Positions 43,084-52,701 of a DNA stretch of 64,000 nt are shown piece by piece (within the stretch, counting starts at the first letter, position 1; each line of letters starts with the position of its first letter). The position numbers were made by a program, and so were the translations under genes. Source of the DNA: an uncultured Aquimarina sp. (GTDB taxonomy: Bacteria > Bacteroidota > Bacteroidia > Flavobacteriales > Flavobacteriaceae); the NCBI GenBank assembly GCA_947498455.1, contig CANMKK010000013.1:54575-118574 (forward strand), written 5' to 3'. The notes under the pieces were generated by a model. That model did not search any database and was not told the origin of the DNA. It saw only the letters and a list, made by a program, of their open reading frames with translations.

Positions 43084-45510
43084 ATGAAAATTTCATATAA
43101 CTGGCTAAAACAATTTATAAAGCTGGATTGGGACGCGGAAAAGGCAGGAGAATTACTTACTGATTTAGGTCTCGAAGTAGAAGGCATTGACAGCTATCAA
43201 AGTGTTAAAGGAGGTCTAGAAGGTGTTGTTGTAGGAGAAGTACTGAGTTGTGATCAACATCCTAATGCAGACAAATTAAAAATTACTACTGTTGATTTAG
43301 GGAACGACACACCTGTTCAGATTGTTTGTGGAGCCCCTAATGTAGCAAAAGGTCAGAAAGTTCCGGTTGCTACTATAGGTACTAAACTATATGATAATGA
43401 TGGTAAGGAATGGACCATTAAAAAAGGTAAAATTAGAGGAGAAGAAAGCTTCGGTATGATATGTGCCGAAGATGAACTTGGACTTGGCAAAGGCCATGAC
43501 GGTATTATGATTCTCGATACTAATATACCAGTAGGAACAAAAGCTACCGATATTTTTGATATCGAAAATGATCAAGTTTTCGAAATTGGGTTAACACCTA
43601 ATCGTGCCGATGCAATGAGTCATTGGGGTACTGCAAGAGACTTAAAAGCTGGTCTACAACAACAAGATATTAACCTAGAACTCATTACTCCATCCGTGAG
43701 TAATTTTAAAGTAGAAAACAGGTTACTTAAAATTGACGTAGATATTAAAGATCCAGAATTAGCACCAAGATATTGTGGACTTACTATCTCTGGGCTAAAA
43801 GTTACCGAATCTCCTACCTGGCTACAACATAGACTAAAGGCTATCGGATTGACCCCAAAGAACAATGTTGTAGACATTACCAATTATGTACTCCATGAAT
43901 TAGGCCAGCCATTACATGCTTTTGATGCCCAACATATTGAAGGAAATAAAATAGAGGTAAAAACTTTAGAAAAAGGAACCAAATTTACAACTTTAGATGA
44001 AATAGAACGTGAACTGCATGAAGAAGATTTAATGATCTGTGATGGGAAAAAGCCTCTTTGTATTGCAGGCGTTTTTGGAGGAGTTAACTCTGGAGTTACA
44101 GACAAGACGACATCCATTTTTCTAGAAAGTGCATTTTTTAATCCCGTTAGCGTACGTAAAACTGCTAAACGACACGGACTAAATACAGATGCTTCATTTA
44201 GGTTCGAAAGAGGTATTGATCCTAACATTACTAAATATGCATTAAAAAGAGCAGCTCTACTTATTCAAGAACTGGCAGGAGGTGATATCACGAGTGATAT
44301 CGTTGATATTTATTCGAAAAAGATAGAAGATTTTCAAGTTTTCTTATCTTTTGAAAACACTGCCAAACTAATTGGCGAAAAGCTTCCTGAAGAAACTATT
44401 AAAGATATTCTTACTTCTCTGGAAATAAAAGTAAATAATATTACCGAAAGCGGTTTAGGACTTACCATACCAGCATATCGTAATGATGTGCAGAGAGAGG
44501 CAGATGTGATAGAAGAAATTCTGCGTGTTTATGGATATAATAATATTAAGTATCACCAAAAACTAAATGCATCAATTTCTAATATTGATAAATTCTCTGA
44601 CCATAATGTACAGAATACAATTTCTAATCAATTAGTTGGTCAAGGATTTAATGAAATATTAGCCAACTCACTTACTACTCCAGATTATATATCCCTAAGT
44701 GAACAATTAAATATAGAGAACAATGTAGCTATGCTGAATCCACTTAGCAATGATTTATCAGTATTACGTCAATCTTTGCTTTTCTCAGGCCTAGAAGCTA
44801 TCTCCTATAATATAAACCGAAAACGATCAGATCTTAAATTTTTTGAATTCGGAAAAACATACCATGATTATGAGAATGGTAGCATCGAAAATAAGCATTT
44901 AAGCATTCTTATTACCGGAAATAAAGCAAAAGAAAACTGGAACAATAAGCTACAAGCTAATGATTTTTTTTATTTAAAAGGTGTAGTTGAAACTACATTA
45001 GAACGTTTGGGAATCAAAAAATCTAAAACCTCTCCTATTAATAATGATCTGTTTTCTGAAGGAATTTCTTACAATCTCGGAAAATCTAAGTTGGTGGAGT
45101 TTGGTATTGTCAAAAAAACTGTCCTAAAGCATTTTTCAATTGCTCAAGAAGTACTGTATGCCGATTTTAATTGGGATACAATCCTTGAATTTACAAAACG
45201 AACAAAAGTTAAGTTCTCTGATATTCCAAAATTTCCAGCTGTTCGTCGTGATTTTGCATTACTACTTAATGATTCCGTAACTTTTGAAGAAATTCATACA
45301 ATAGCTAAGCAAACTGAAAAGCAACTTCTTAAAGACATCAATCTATTTGATGTATATCAAGGTAAAAATCTACCTGAAGGTAAAAAATCATATGCTGTAA
45401 GTTTTACAATACAAGATAATCATAAGACATTAACAGATAAACAAATTGATAAAATAATGAACAAGCTTCAACATAATTTTGAAAATAAATTAGGAGCTGA
45501 ATTGCGATAA
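43084..45510 (+). CDS. pheT: Phenylalanyl-tRNA synthetase beta subunit
   Basis: 808 residues, normal length. Domains in order: N-terminal MKISYNWLKQFIKLDWDAEK; the EMAP/tRNA-binding fold (about 40-155; VVVGEVLSCDQHPNADKLKI); B3/B4 editing domain (about 210-375; APRYCGLTISGLKV, GLNTDASFRFERGIDP); B5 (about 400-475; PAYRNDVQREADVIEEILRV); catalytic-like core; and the C-terminal FDX-ACB anticodon-binding domain (KFPAVRRDFALLLND to AELR). Forms an alpha2beta2 enzyme with PheS, which is not nearby. Cytosolic housekeeping gene with its own promoter. Confidence 0.97.
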   Translation: MKISYNWLKQFIKLDWDAEKAGELLTDLGLEVEGIDSYQSVKGGLEGVVVGEVLSCDQHPNADKLKITTVDLGNDTPVQIVCGAPNVAKGQKVPVATIGTKLYDNDGKEWTIKKGKIRGEESFGMICAEDELGLGKGHDGIMILDTNIPVGTKATDIFDIENDQVFEIGLTPNRADAMSHWGTARDLKAGLQQQDINLELITPSVSNFKVENRLLKIDVDIKDPELAPRYCGLTISGLKVTESPTWLQHRLKAIGLTPKNNVVDITNYVLHELGQPLHAFDAQHIEGNKIEVKTLEKGTKFTTLDEIERELHEEDLMICDGKKPLCIAGVFGGVNSGVTDKTTSIFLESAFFNPVSVRKTAKRHGLNTDASFRFERGIDPNITKYALKRAALLIQELAGGDITSDIVDIYSKKIEDFQVFLSFENTAKLIGEKLPEETIKDILTSLEIKVNNITESGLGLTIPAYRNDVQREADVIEEILRVYGYNNIKYHQKLNASISNIDKFSDHNVQNTISNQLVGQGFNEILANSLTTPDYISLSEQLNIENNVAMLNPLSNDLSVLRQSLLFSGLEAISYNINRKRSDLKFFEFGKTYHDYENGSIENKHLSILITGNKAKENWNNKLQANDFFYLKGVVETTLERLGIKKSKTSPINNDLFSEGISYNLGKSKLVEFGIVKKTVLKHFSIAQEVLYADFNWDTILEFTKRTKVKFSDIPKFPAVRRDFALLLNDSVTFEEIHTIAKQTEKQLLKDINLFDVYQGKNLPEGKKSYAVSFTIQDNHKTLTDKQIDKIMNKLQHNFENKLGAELR

Positions 45511-45568
45511 TACGTGTTGTAAATTATTTATCACTTAACAAATTTATTTTTTAAAACAAACTACCTAT

Positions 45569-45756
45569 TAGCAAGAGCACTAGGCAGGCATATAACAGAT
45601 ACATAATTTTTGAATCATAGTCGAGTCTCATAAAAATCAACAACCTAGTAGCAGGCTCGCGAGATATGTTTATGAGGCCTTCATTTTGTTTTCATGGAAA
45701 GAATTAGGTAATTAAGTTCTCAACGAGAGATTAAACCGCACAATATGGATTAAATT
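45569..45756 (+). repeat. Dispersed repeat, related to 28571-28655
   Basis: Contains CACTAGGCAGGCATATAACA, GATACATAATTTTTGAATCA and AGATTAAACCGCACAATATG, which echo 28571-28655 in order, but with an extra 90 bases between. Function unknown; the borders are approximate. Confidence 0.4.
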
Positions 45757-45784
45757 GAGAAAAGTTATCTTTTCAATTATATAT

Positions 45785-45812
45785 AAAAGCTGTCTGAAAG
45801 GGCAGCTTTTTT
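45785..45812 (+). terminator. Terminator in the pheT-M57 gap
   Basis: AAAAGCTGTC with GGCAGCTTTT (one G-T pair), then TTTTTT. It lies 275 bases after the pheT stop and 22 bases before a foldback element. Confidence 0.7.
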
Positions 45813-45833
45813 CGTTTAGGAACGGTATTAGTT

Positions 45834-45995
45834 ATACCATTTGTCATTTGAATTTACCGTAATAAAATGTTCTTTTTTGTGCCTCAATTTCAGAATAAAA
45901 ATAAACCGTAGCCCAGCTATGCTTAATTTTTCTTCTTCATTGAAACAAAAAAATATTTATTTTCTTTTCCAGTAAATTCAAACAACAACTGGTAT
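45834..45995. repeat. Type-1 foldback (MITE-like) element, copy 3
   Basis: 162 bp with the same terminal inverted repeats; the centre reads CCCAGCTATGCTTAATTTTT. It is nearly identical to copies 1 and 4. It is followed after 27 bases by a type-2 element. Confidence 0.85.
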
Positions 45996-46022
45996 TATTT
46001 TTTTACTTTATGCAACTCTGCA

Positions 46023-46170
46023 ATACTATTTCTATCTTGAAAACTACGAACTAAAATTGTTTCTTTTTAGTATATACATCAATAGCATTGCTATCCTAGA
46101 ATTTTCTTTTTTACCTGAATCAACAAATGATTCAATTCAGATTCCGATAATTTCATATAAGAAATGGTGT
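46023..46170. repeat. Type-2 foldback element
   Basis: 148 bp. The core GAACTAAAATTGTTTCTTTT and the right part TTCAATTCAGATTCCGATAA then TTTCATATAAGAAATGGTG correspond to the copies at 47600 and 48994. A plus-strand frame at 46057-46251 crosses it and looks spurious. Confidence 0.6.
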
Positions 46171-46444
46171 AATCTTATTTTTTTTAATAACCCTTTTTAT
46201 AATATTAAAAATATCACATCCTTAGTTTTTAACATTCATTATCAATATTAGAATTAATTTTTAACAAAAATTAAACTAAAGATTAAAATACTCTTGTTTT
46301 TTAACAAAAAAAATATCAAAAACTTAAAATAATCACTAAAAGTTTGTTTTTATATTAAATTAGTACTAACAAATGTTAGTATACTACAATATTTATGTTA
46401 AAAAAATGAATACTTTTCGCACTAACTTAAAAACAAATACAACG

Positions 46445-47287
46445 ATGTTAAAACACAAATTCACATTCAGCTCATTTTTAGTAGTATCCTTACTATGCTT
46501 TATTAGTATTAGTTGTCAAAAAGAAGATGATGCATTTACCGAACAAGAGCTTCCTCCAGGAGCTCAAAAAACTTTTGAATATCTAACGGAAGTCGAAGGA
46601 TACAATCCTGATTTTCTAGAGGTTGACTTTAGTACGGAATCTTTTATTTTTAATAATGATATTGCTATTTCATTTGATACGAAAGCCAATATTGATAAGT
46701 ACACACCTAATATTGAAAAAGAGGATTCTGAAAAAAATCAATGGATTGGTAGCTCTGGGGTTAGCTATGAAAATTCAAGAAGAATAACGTATTATTATGA
46801 GAATAATTTTCCTGATGAATATAAAAATGCTTTTTCTTGGGCGGCTTACCATTGGAGTAGAGTAAGTCCTAATATTAACTTTAACAGAACTACCAATAGA
46901 AATACTGCCCACGTTTTAGTCAGTTCTTATTATGACAGTGGAGATTCAGCCTGGGCAAGAGCGCAGTTACCAAGAAGAGATGGATATACTGGTACTTGGG
47001 TTGCTTTAAATAGAGCCACTGCATTACCAACTAATCCTAGTGAGACTACCAAAATGACCTTAATGATTCACGAACTTGGACATACCTTAGGTTTCCACCA
47101 TTCGGATCAGAACTTAGGAATCCCAATTCCAGGTACAAGAGATTATAGATATCACCAAAGGGAAAATTGTGGTTCTATTATGAAATCTTCTGTATATAAT
47201 TGTAATTGGGTATCCGGTAGTTCAAGAGCAGCTTGGACTAGTGATGATTGGACTTCAATTCACTGGGCATACAGATTATACCCATAA
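46445..47287 (+). CDS. M57-type dual-HEIGH metalloprotease lipoprotein
   Basis: 280 residues from the ATG at 46445, chosen because it places the lipoprotein signal at the start (FTFSSFLVVSLLCFISISC); the frame also has earlier Met codons at 46373 and 46406. The catalytic block is LMIHELGHTLGFHHSDQ, with the HExxHxxGxxH zinc site and a downstream Met-turn region (CGSIMKSSVYNCNW). This fits the Peptidase_M57 (dual-action HEIGH) family. The enzyme is probably exported and anchored as a lipoprotein. A strong terminator follows. Confidence 0.85.
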   Translation: MLKHKFTFSSFLVVSLLCFISISCQKEDDAFTEQELPPGAQKTFEYLTEVEGYNPDFLEVDFSTESFIFNNDIAISFDTKANIDKYTPNIEKEDSEKNQWIGSSGVSYENSRRITYYYENNFPDEYKNAFSWAAYHWSRVSPNINFNRTTNRNTAHVLVSSYYDSGDSAWARAQLPRRDGYTGTWVALNRATALPTNPSETTKMTLMIHELGHTLGFHHSDQNLGIPIPGTRDYRYHQRENCGSIMKSSVYNCNWVSGSSRAAWTSDDWTSIHWAYRLYP

Positions 47288-47330
47288 GATGTAGTTTGAA
47301 TACCGATTGATATTTTTATTAATCAATGAT

Positions 47331-47368
47331 AAAGAGATTATCTAATCAGATAATCTCTTTTGTTTTTA
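47331..47368 (+). terminator. Terminator of the M57 protease gene
   Basis: A perfect 13-bp stem AAAGAGATTATCT (47331-47343) with AGATAATCTCTTT (47348-47360), loop AATC, then a T-rich tract. Confidence 0.9.
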
Positions 47369-47389
47369 TAAAAAGGGAAAGTTTCGACC

Positions 47390-47578
47390 TATAATACGAT
47401 TTACACATAAAACTTTCGCATATAGTTCGTTTCTTTCACACAATACCTGCGTTATAAATGCAACAATAACTATACTTCGACGTGCTAGCACAAGTGGCTA
47501 TTCTTTAATTTTATGCCTTAATCTAGTACAAAATAATTCAAACTCCTTAAACGAATTTCTTATCCATAAATCATATAA
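47390..47578 (+). repeat. Dispersed repeat shared with 53883-54050
   Basis: Begins TATAATACGATTTACACATA, then AAACTTTCGCATATAGTTCG, and ends with ATTTTATGCCTTAATCTAGT and CTTATCCATAAATCATATAA. The same blocks occur in the same order at 53883-54050, and the first block alone at 41854-41910. This copy has about 25 extra bases in the middle (TACTTCGACGTGCTAGCACA). Confidence 0.7.
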
Positions 47579-47599
47579 TTTATTAACTTAGAGCACCTA

Positions 47600-47784
47600 A
47601 TACCATTTCTCAAATGAAATTACTGACTAAAACTATTTGTTTCTCGTACATATTTCAAAATAAAATGCATCGATAGCACTGCTTCGACTTAGATCGGTAG
47701 AAGTAACATTCCTGAATTTTATTTTTTGCCTTAAACAAAAACAATTTAATTCAGATTACAGTAATTTCATATAGGAATTGAATT
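47600..47784. repeat. Type-2 foldback element next to a start codon
   Basis: Left end ATACCATTTCTCAAATGAAA, core ACTAAAACTATTTGTTTCTC, then ATCGATAGCACTGCTTCGAC and TCAGATTACAGTAATTTCAT. It matches 48994-49179. The right end has decayed (AGGAATTGAAT), and the element stops only 13 bases before the ATG at 47798, so it supplies the 5' sequence of that gene. Confidence 0.7.
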
Positions 47785-47797
47785 AAATAAAGCAGAA

Positions 47798-48517
47798 ATG
47801 ATTTTTCCTAAAACCAATCTCGAAAAAAAACTTGCCCATACGCGATACAAGCAGTTTGATGAATCCTCCTGGGAACAACAAATCAAATCTATCTTCATTT
47901 CGAGCGATATACAGAATGATCAAATTTTAGACACTCTAAACAACAAGGGGAATCAAGAAAATAACACGTTCATTTTTGATCGTTTAGAAACCAATAAAAT
48001 TTATCACCTAGATCATATAAAAAATATCTGTATCAATTATAGATTACGATTTTTAGATTCTATGTATTTTAAAGGAGTATTCCCTAAGGAAGCTCTTATT
48101 GCCATCAAAAGGATCGAAAGAGAACACCATATAGAGTTAAAAGGATTTAAAATTATTGCTCCTTCTAAATTATTTAAACTTGCCAATGCTGATGACCCTT
48201 TATTATTCGCTCCTATAGGAAATAACTATTATTACCTTATTCATAAATGGGGCTATGACTTACACCCATTTAGAAAGCTTATAATGTGGTTTTTTAAGAG
48301 TTTAGAAAACTTAATAGTACTCACTCTACTTGTAAGCCTACTTATTACTTTTTTGGTTCCTAACGGATTGTTTAGTAAAGAAAACAGCATCTATACAGAT
48401 GTCATGTTATTTCTTTTCATCTTTAAATCAGTAGCTGCCATTACCATATTCTACGGCTTTGCTTTGGGTAAAAATTTTAATTCCGCTATTTGGAATAGCA
48501 AATATTACAATTCTTAA
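47798..48517 (+). CDS. Hypothetical protein with two C-terminal TM helices
   Basis: A 239-residue protein, not recognised. The N-terminal 150 residues are soluble (starting MIFPKTNLEKKLAHTRYKQF), with FPKEALIAIKRIEREHHIEL and FKLANADDPLLFAPIGNNYY. They are followed by two TM helices (about 175-197 and 208-228). It may be a small membrane sensor or effector. The ATG is preceded directly by a type-2 foldback element. It is followed by another small membrane protein 166 bases downstream. Confidence 0.6.
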   Translation: MIFPKTNLEKKLAHTRYKQFDESSWEQQIKSIFISSDIQNDQILDTLNNKGNQENNTFIFDRLETNKIYHLDHIKNICINYRLRFLDSMYFKGVFPKEALIAIKRIEREHHIELKGFKIIAPSKLFKLANADDPLLFAPIGNNYYYLIHKWGYDLHPFRKLIMWFFKSLENLIVLTLLVSLLITFLVPNGLFSKENSIYTDVMLFLFIFKSVAAITIFYGFALGKNFNSAIWNSKYYNS

Positions 48518-48683
48518 CAAACACGTCTATCTCATATTAATCATAATCAATTGTTTACATATTTTATCAACAACCAATCTTTGCTCTAATTGATTTCTTA
48601 TTTTTATAATAGAAGTAAAGTATATCTTCTATTTATAGAAACCTATCAACCATAGTATAACTTATTAAGTGCATTGCCCCAAA

Positions 48684-48884
48684 ATGAAAGAAGACAAAAC
48701 ACCACATAGAAAATCCTGGGATTTAATGATAGGGATCTCCTTAATTATTTTTTATAGTTTCAAGTTATATAATCAAATAAAGTCTGATGCGGAATGGGGG
48801 TTTTCGTTGTTATTCGCGGTAATATTCTTAATTTTTGGAGTGTATCTTATTTTTAGACATTTTCAGAATTCAGATAAAGAGTAA
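48684..48884 (+). CDS. Small two-TM membrane protein
   Basis: 66 residues, MKEDKTPHRKSWDLMIGISL. TM helices are at about 14-31 (LMIGISLIIFYSFKLYN) and 40-58 (FSLLFAVIFLIFGVYLIF). An upstream GTG (48669) could extend it by 5 residues, but the ATG is preferred. No family is recognised. Similar helix-pair proteins are common hypothetical genes in Flavobacteriaceae. Confidence 0.5.
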   Translation: MKEDKTPHRKSWDLMIGISLIIFYSFKLYNQIKSDAEWGFSLLFAVIFLIFGVYLIFRHFQNSDKE

Positions 48885-48937
48885 TGTTATTTTATCTATT
48901 CTAAAATAGTCCGTTTTTAATTTTTCTTATAAAAAAA

Positions 48938-48986
48938 CACTCTTGAATCCTAAAAGGAAATAATCTATTTTCAAGATTCAAGAGTG
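48938..48986 (-). terminator. Terminator of the VPS10/BNR gene
   Basis: A perfect 12-bp stem CACTCTTGAATC with GATTCAAGAGTG and a 25-base loop. A run of seven A at its left side gives a T run on the minus strand. Confidence 0.8.
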
Positions 48987-48993
48987 AGAAATA

Positions 48994-49179
48994 ACACCAT
49001 TTCTCAAATGAAATTACGGACTAAAATTGTTTCTTTTTAAAACTTGTTTCAAAATAAAACACATCGATAGTGTTACTTCGACTTAGCTCAGCACAACTGC
49101 TATCCCTGAATTTTCTTTTTTACCTGAATCAAAAAACAATTCAATTCAGGTTCCTATAATTTCATAGAAGAACTGGTAT
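48994..49179. repeat. Type-2 foldback element, best copy
   Basis: 186 bp. The left end ACACCATTTCTCAAATGAAA and the complement of the right end ATACCAGTTCTTCTATGAAA form imperfect inverted repeats. A second, inner pair is AACAATTCAATTCAGG with CCTGAATC. It starts 7 bases after a terminator stem, as copy 1 of type 1 does. Confidence 0.75.
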
Positions 49180-49193
49180 AAACTACATCTTTT

Positions 49194-52100
49194 CTATTTA
49201 ATGACAATTCTCGATGTTGCTTCGACACCATCGCCTAAAATTTTAACAAGATACACACCTGAATCCAGATCTTCTAATGGTAATTCCTGAGGTGATTCAT
49301 CTATTCTCCCTAAAGCTTTAGAGTACATAAGTCTACCGCTAAGACTATATACTTCTACTTTACTATTTTCAATACCTGAATACGATAATACCTCTACACT
49401 TCCATTAGAAACAGTTGGGTATACTCTAAGGTTATTTTTGTGTTTTTCCTGATTGTACACTAATTCTTTAACTGGCACCTTTTTTCCATTATTGTTAGAC
49501 GCATTGATAGAACGTATAGCCCATCCGAAAGATGTTACTGACTGATCAGAAACCAACCTAAATCGTATTGCAATAGTATCATTTTCATTAAAATGATCTA
49601 ATAAGTTTATAGATTGAGTTTTAAACAACTCATCGTTTATTGATGGTGCAGGGTCAGAGTTATAAACTTCTGTCCAATCCGAAAATCTTTCAGCGTCATA
49701 AATATCAAGTCTTTTCCATTCTTTTAGGTCACTCGATCCTTCAATAGTGACATAGTCATAAAACTGATTAGGAGCAGGATCAAACTCTACGATAGCAACA
49801 TCTTCATAAGTAAAATTTTTATGAGCATCCGTAACTATTAATGGATGACGTAAAACAACCTTATATTCTGTATCATTTAAATATGGATGATCCCTATTAT
49901 TAAGAACTGTTTTACTAACTGTTTCATTAATTGTATTCAGTGCAAATTCTCCTCCAAAGGTAAAAACATCAGATTCTTCAAAGGTGTTAATAGAAACCAA
50001 TTCTTCTGGTTGTGTAAAATCTATAATAACTAATTCGCTTGTCGAAATTATAGAATTATTTTCTTCATTATCTATTGCCCGTAAACCAACTATATGAGTT
50101 CCCTCACTCAAATTCTCTAAAACGTAACTAAATTCAATTCCTTGCTCTATATTTTCTGTAATTCGATCTACCTCTTCCCCATCAAGATACACTACGATTT
50201 CTTTGATATCTTCATTATTTTGAACATAATTAACCACTCCATCTTTATTTTCTACAGATTCTTGATGTGTCTTTGTAATTGTAACAGGTCCATAATAAAC
50301 AGGTGGTTCATAACCTTCTAACTCTTCTAATCTAGCAGTCCATACTCCTCTTCCATGTGTAGCCATTACAACTTGATCATTAACAATCTTCATTTGCCAA
50401 ACAGAAAATGCAGGAGCTCCTTCTAAAAATGCCCAATTCTTACCACCATCAAGTGTATGAAATACTCCAATATCAGTTCCTGCCCAAATAATATTTTCAT
50501 CAAAAGGCATTTCTATAACACTATGAACAGCGACATCGGGAAATCCTCTGTCTTCGTTTGTAGAAAAACCAGAAATATCTTCCCAGGTTTGCCCCAGATC
50601 TTCTGTTTTTAAAATTTTGGCAGCTCCTTGTGAAGAAAACACGGCATACGCTCTATTTTTATTTGTTGGAGAAGTTTCAAAATCAGAAAGTAAATAATTA
50701 TGTGAATTACCTTCTCTTGGATCTACGAACGATCCTACGGGTGTAAAAGTTTCTCCATTATCTGTTGAAACATGCATTGCTAAAAATCCTGATTCTGTCA
50801 TTGCATTCCCTGCCCACACTACATCTGGAGAGGCAATTGATACTGACATATTCAGAGAACTTAATCCTCCGGAAAATGAAAAATTAGCTGGGATAGTCGT
50901 TAACTTCCAAGATCTTCCGAAATTTGTTGATTTCCATACTCCACTTGCTGATGGACTAAACAAAACATTAGGATTATTGTTTGTATTCGCTATTTTAGAA
51001 TAGAATGGAGAAGAACCTGTACTCGATTCGCCATGCCCTGCATAATATACCTCTCCATTATCAAATGCCACAAAACTACTAAACTGTGCACCTCCTATAA
51101 ACTTATTAGGGTCATTATAATTCCATAAAGATTCAAATCCATCACCTCCAATAATATATCGATATTCTGTTTCTTGATCTGCACCAGAATCAGTAAATGA
51201 TATCCAAGTACCATTATCTTGAGCTCCCGCAATATAATCATCTGACCCATTTCTCTTATCCGCTCCGTAAAATTGTGTACAATTAAGCCCAACTGTTGCT
51301 GTTGACCAATCGTTAGGTTTTGTCCCTGGATCTCTTAAATAATCCGTATGATAAACTCCTCCATCATTCGCAAGAATAAGCTTAAAATTCTTTCCTGGAA
51401 ATTTTGTTACCCATGCCAAGCCGTGTTGGTCTACATGAACGTAATCATTTAATTCTCCATTATACCCTGCTGCAATGGGCTGAGCTCTATAAACTAATTT
51501 GGTTCTTTTTCTACCAATCTTTTTGATTTCTACTTTATTTACAATAACTCCACCGGTATAAAAAACATTTTCATTAAATGGATGTGCCATAACAACATTA
51601 TCATACCATCCCTGACCTGAAATTAAATTACCTTCACTAGATTCTCCTTCAAACTCTAACAATGTAAATGTATCTCCTCCATTATCGGTAATATAAAAAT
51701 CTGTACTCACTGCTGTTGTTGCTAAACCTCTTGAAGTATATACAGACACTATTACTCTGTCCGGATTTGCAGGTGATACATCCAGTTCGAAACGACTATG
51801 ATTGGTATTATAATCATCCTTATCTAACACCAAGCTCCAACTAAAACCTCCATCTATACTCTTAATTACTCCAATATTTTTAACTCCCCCATATAGTGTC
51901 TTAAAATTTGTTGGGTCATAATTTAAATCCTGTACATTCCCTTGATCATACGTATGCTCCCAAGTTTCTCCTCCATCTTTAGTTACATAAATACCTGTAC
52001 TACTAGCTACAATTAAGTTATTGTCATCCTCTGGGTTTAAGGCTAATCTTCCTACACCTCCAAAATCTTTTGTGTTCTCTAAATACTCCCAACTACTTCC

Positions 52101-52688
52101 TGCATCCAATGTCTTAAGAACTCCAACACCTCCGATTGCATCAATATTCCCAAAAGGCTCACCTGTTCCTACGTATAGTCTTTCTGGATTTTTCTGGCTA
52201 ATTGTTACCGTAGAAGTAGAAAGATTAGGTACTTTATAATCCGTAAGGTTTTCCCAACTATTTCCTGCATTTTTTGTAACCCATACTCCTCCTCCAACGG
52301 ATCCTGCATACCAAGTATCAGGATCATTAGGAGCTACTGTAATTCCACGCACTCTACCCGGCACATTAACCGGCCCTCGTTCTTTCCATTCTACAGTACT
52401 CGAATTCTTAATTTTATACGAACTTTTCTTGGCTTTTTGGTATTCTGTTATTAAATACCCTCTTTTATATGTTGATTTCTCAGCATTAATTGGCTTAAGG
52501 ATGTTTTCTTTATAATCAGCAATATGTTCTATTCCTTTCTTATGTTCTTTTTTATTTTTTATTTTCTCAAAACTCGGAATCTTAATGCTTTCTTTAATTT
52601 CTTTTGTGTTACTTCTATTACAGGCGAAACAGATCGTCGATAATAGAACTAATAGTAATAATTTTTTAAAATAAAACTTGTGTGTCAT
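49194..52688 (-). CDS. VPS10/BNR-repeat T9SS-secreted protein
   Basis: 1164 residues. The N-terminus (FKKLLLLVLLSTICFAC) is a signal peptide with a possible lipobox Cys. From about residue 75 to 750 it has sortilin/VPS10-like and BNR-type beta-propeller repeats: VTKNAGNSWENLTDYKVPNL, VTKDGGETWEHTYDQ, VSTDNGETFTPVG and HTLDGGKNWAFLEG are clear Asp-box repeats. Ig-like and further beta domains follow. The C-terminus (NLRVYPTVSNGSVEVLSYSG to TSRIVIK) is a T9SS type A sorting domain. It is secreted, probably surface-bound, with glycan- or protein-binding, possibly hydrolase, activity. It follows a lipoprotein gene by 13 bases and probably shares its operon. Confidence 0.88.
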   Translation of the reverse strand: MTHKFYFKKLLLLVLLSTICFACNRSNTKEIKESIKIPSFEKIKNKKEHKKGIEHIADYKENILKPINAEKSTYKRGYLITEYQKAKKSSYKIKNSSTVEWKERGPVNVPGRVRGITVAPNDPDTWYAGSVGGGVWVTKNAGNSWENLTDYKVPNLSTSTVTISQKNPERLYVGTGEPFGNIDAIGGVGVLKTLDAGSSWEYLENTKDFGGVGRLALNPEDDNNLIVASSTGIYVTKDGGETWEHTYDQGNVQDLNYDPTNFKTLYGGVKNIGVIKSIDGGFSWSLVLDKDDYNTNHSRFELDVSPANPDRVIVSVYTSRGLATTAVSTDFYITDNGGDTFTLLEFEGESSEGNLISGQGWYDNVVMAHPFNENVFYTGGVIVNKVEIKKIGRKRTKLVYRAQPIAAGYNGELNDYVHVDQHGLAWVTKFPGKNFKLILANDGGVYHTDYLRDPGTKPNDWSTATVGLNCTQFYGADKRNGSDDYIAGAQDNGTWISFTDSGADQETEYRYIIGGDGFESLWNYNDPNKFIGGAQFSSFVAFDNGEVYYAGHGESSTGSSPFYSKIANTNNNPNVLFSPSASGVWKSTNFGRSWKLTTIPANFSFSGGLSSLNMSVSIASPDVVWAGNAMTESGFLAMHVSTDNGETFTPVGSFVDPREGNSHNYLLSDFETSPTNKNRAYAVFSSQGAAKILKTEDLGQTWEDISGFSTNEDRGFPDVAVHSVIEMPFDENIIWAGTDIGVFHTLDGGKNWAFLEGAPAFSVWQMKIVNDQVVMATHGRGVWTARLEELEGYEPPVYYGPVTITKTHQESVENKDGVVNYVQNNEDIKEIVVYLDGEEVDRITENIEQGIEFSYVLENLSEGTHIVGLRAIDNEENNSIISTSELVIIDFTQPEELVSINTFEESDVFTFGGEFALNTINETVSKTVLNNRDHPYLNDTEYKVVLRHPLIVTDAHKNFTYEDVAIVEFDPAPNQFYDYVTIEGSSDLKEWKRLDIYDAERFSDWTEVYNSDPAPSINDELFKTQSINLLDHFNENDTIAIRFRLVSDQSVTSFGWAIRSINASNNNGKKVPVKELVYNQEKHKNNLRVYPTVSNGSVEVLSYSGIENSKVEVYSLSGRLMYSKALGRIDESPQELPLEDLDSGVYLVKILGDGVEATSRIVIK

Positions 52689-52701
52689 AATAAAGTTGGT
52701 T

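Noticed and set aside
46057..46251. 64-codon plus-strand frame
   Set aside because: Overlaps a type-2 foldback element and has a low-complexity composition.
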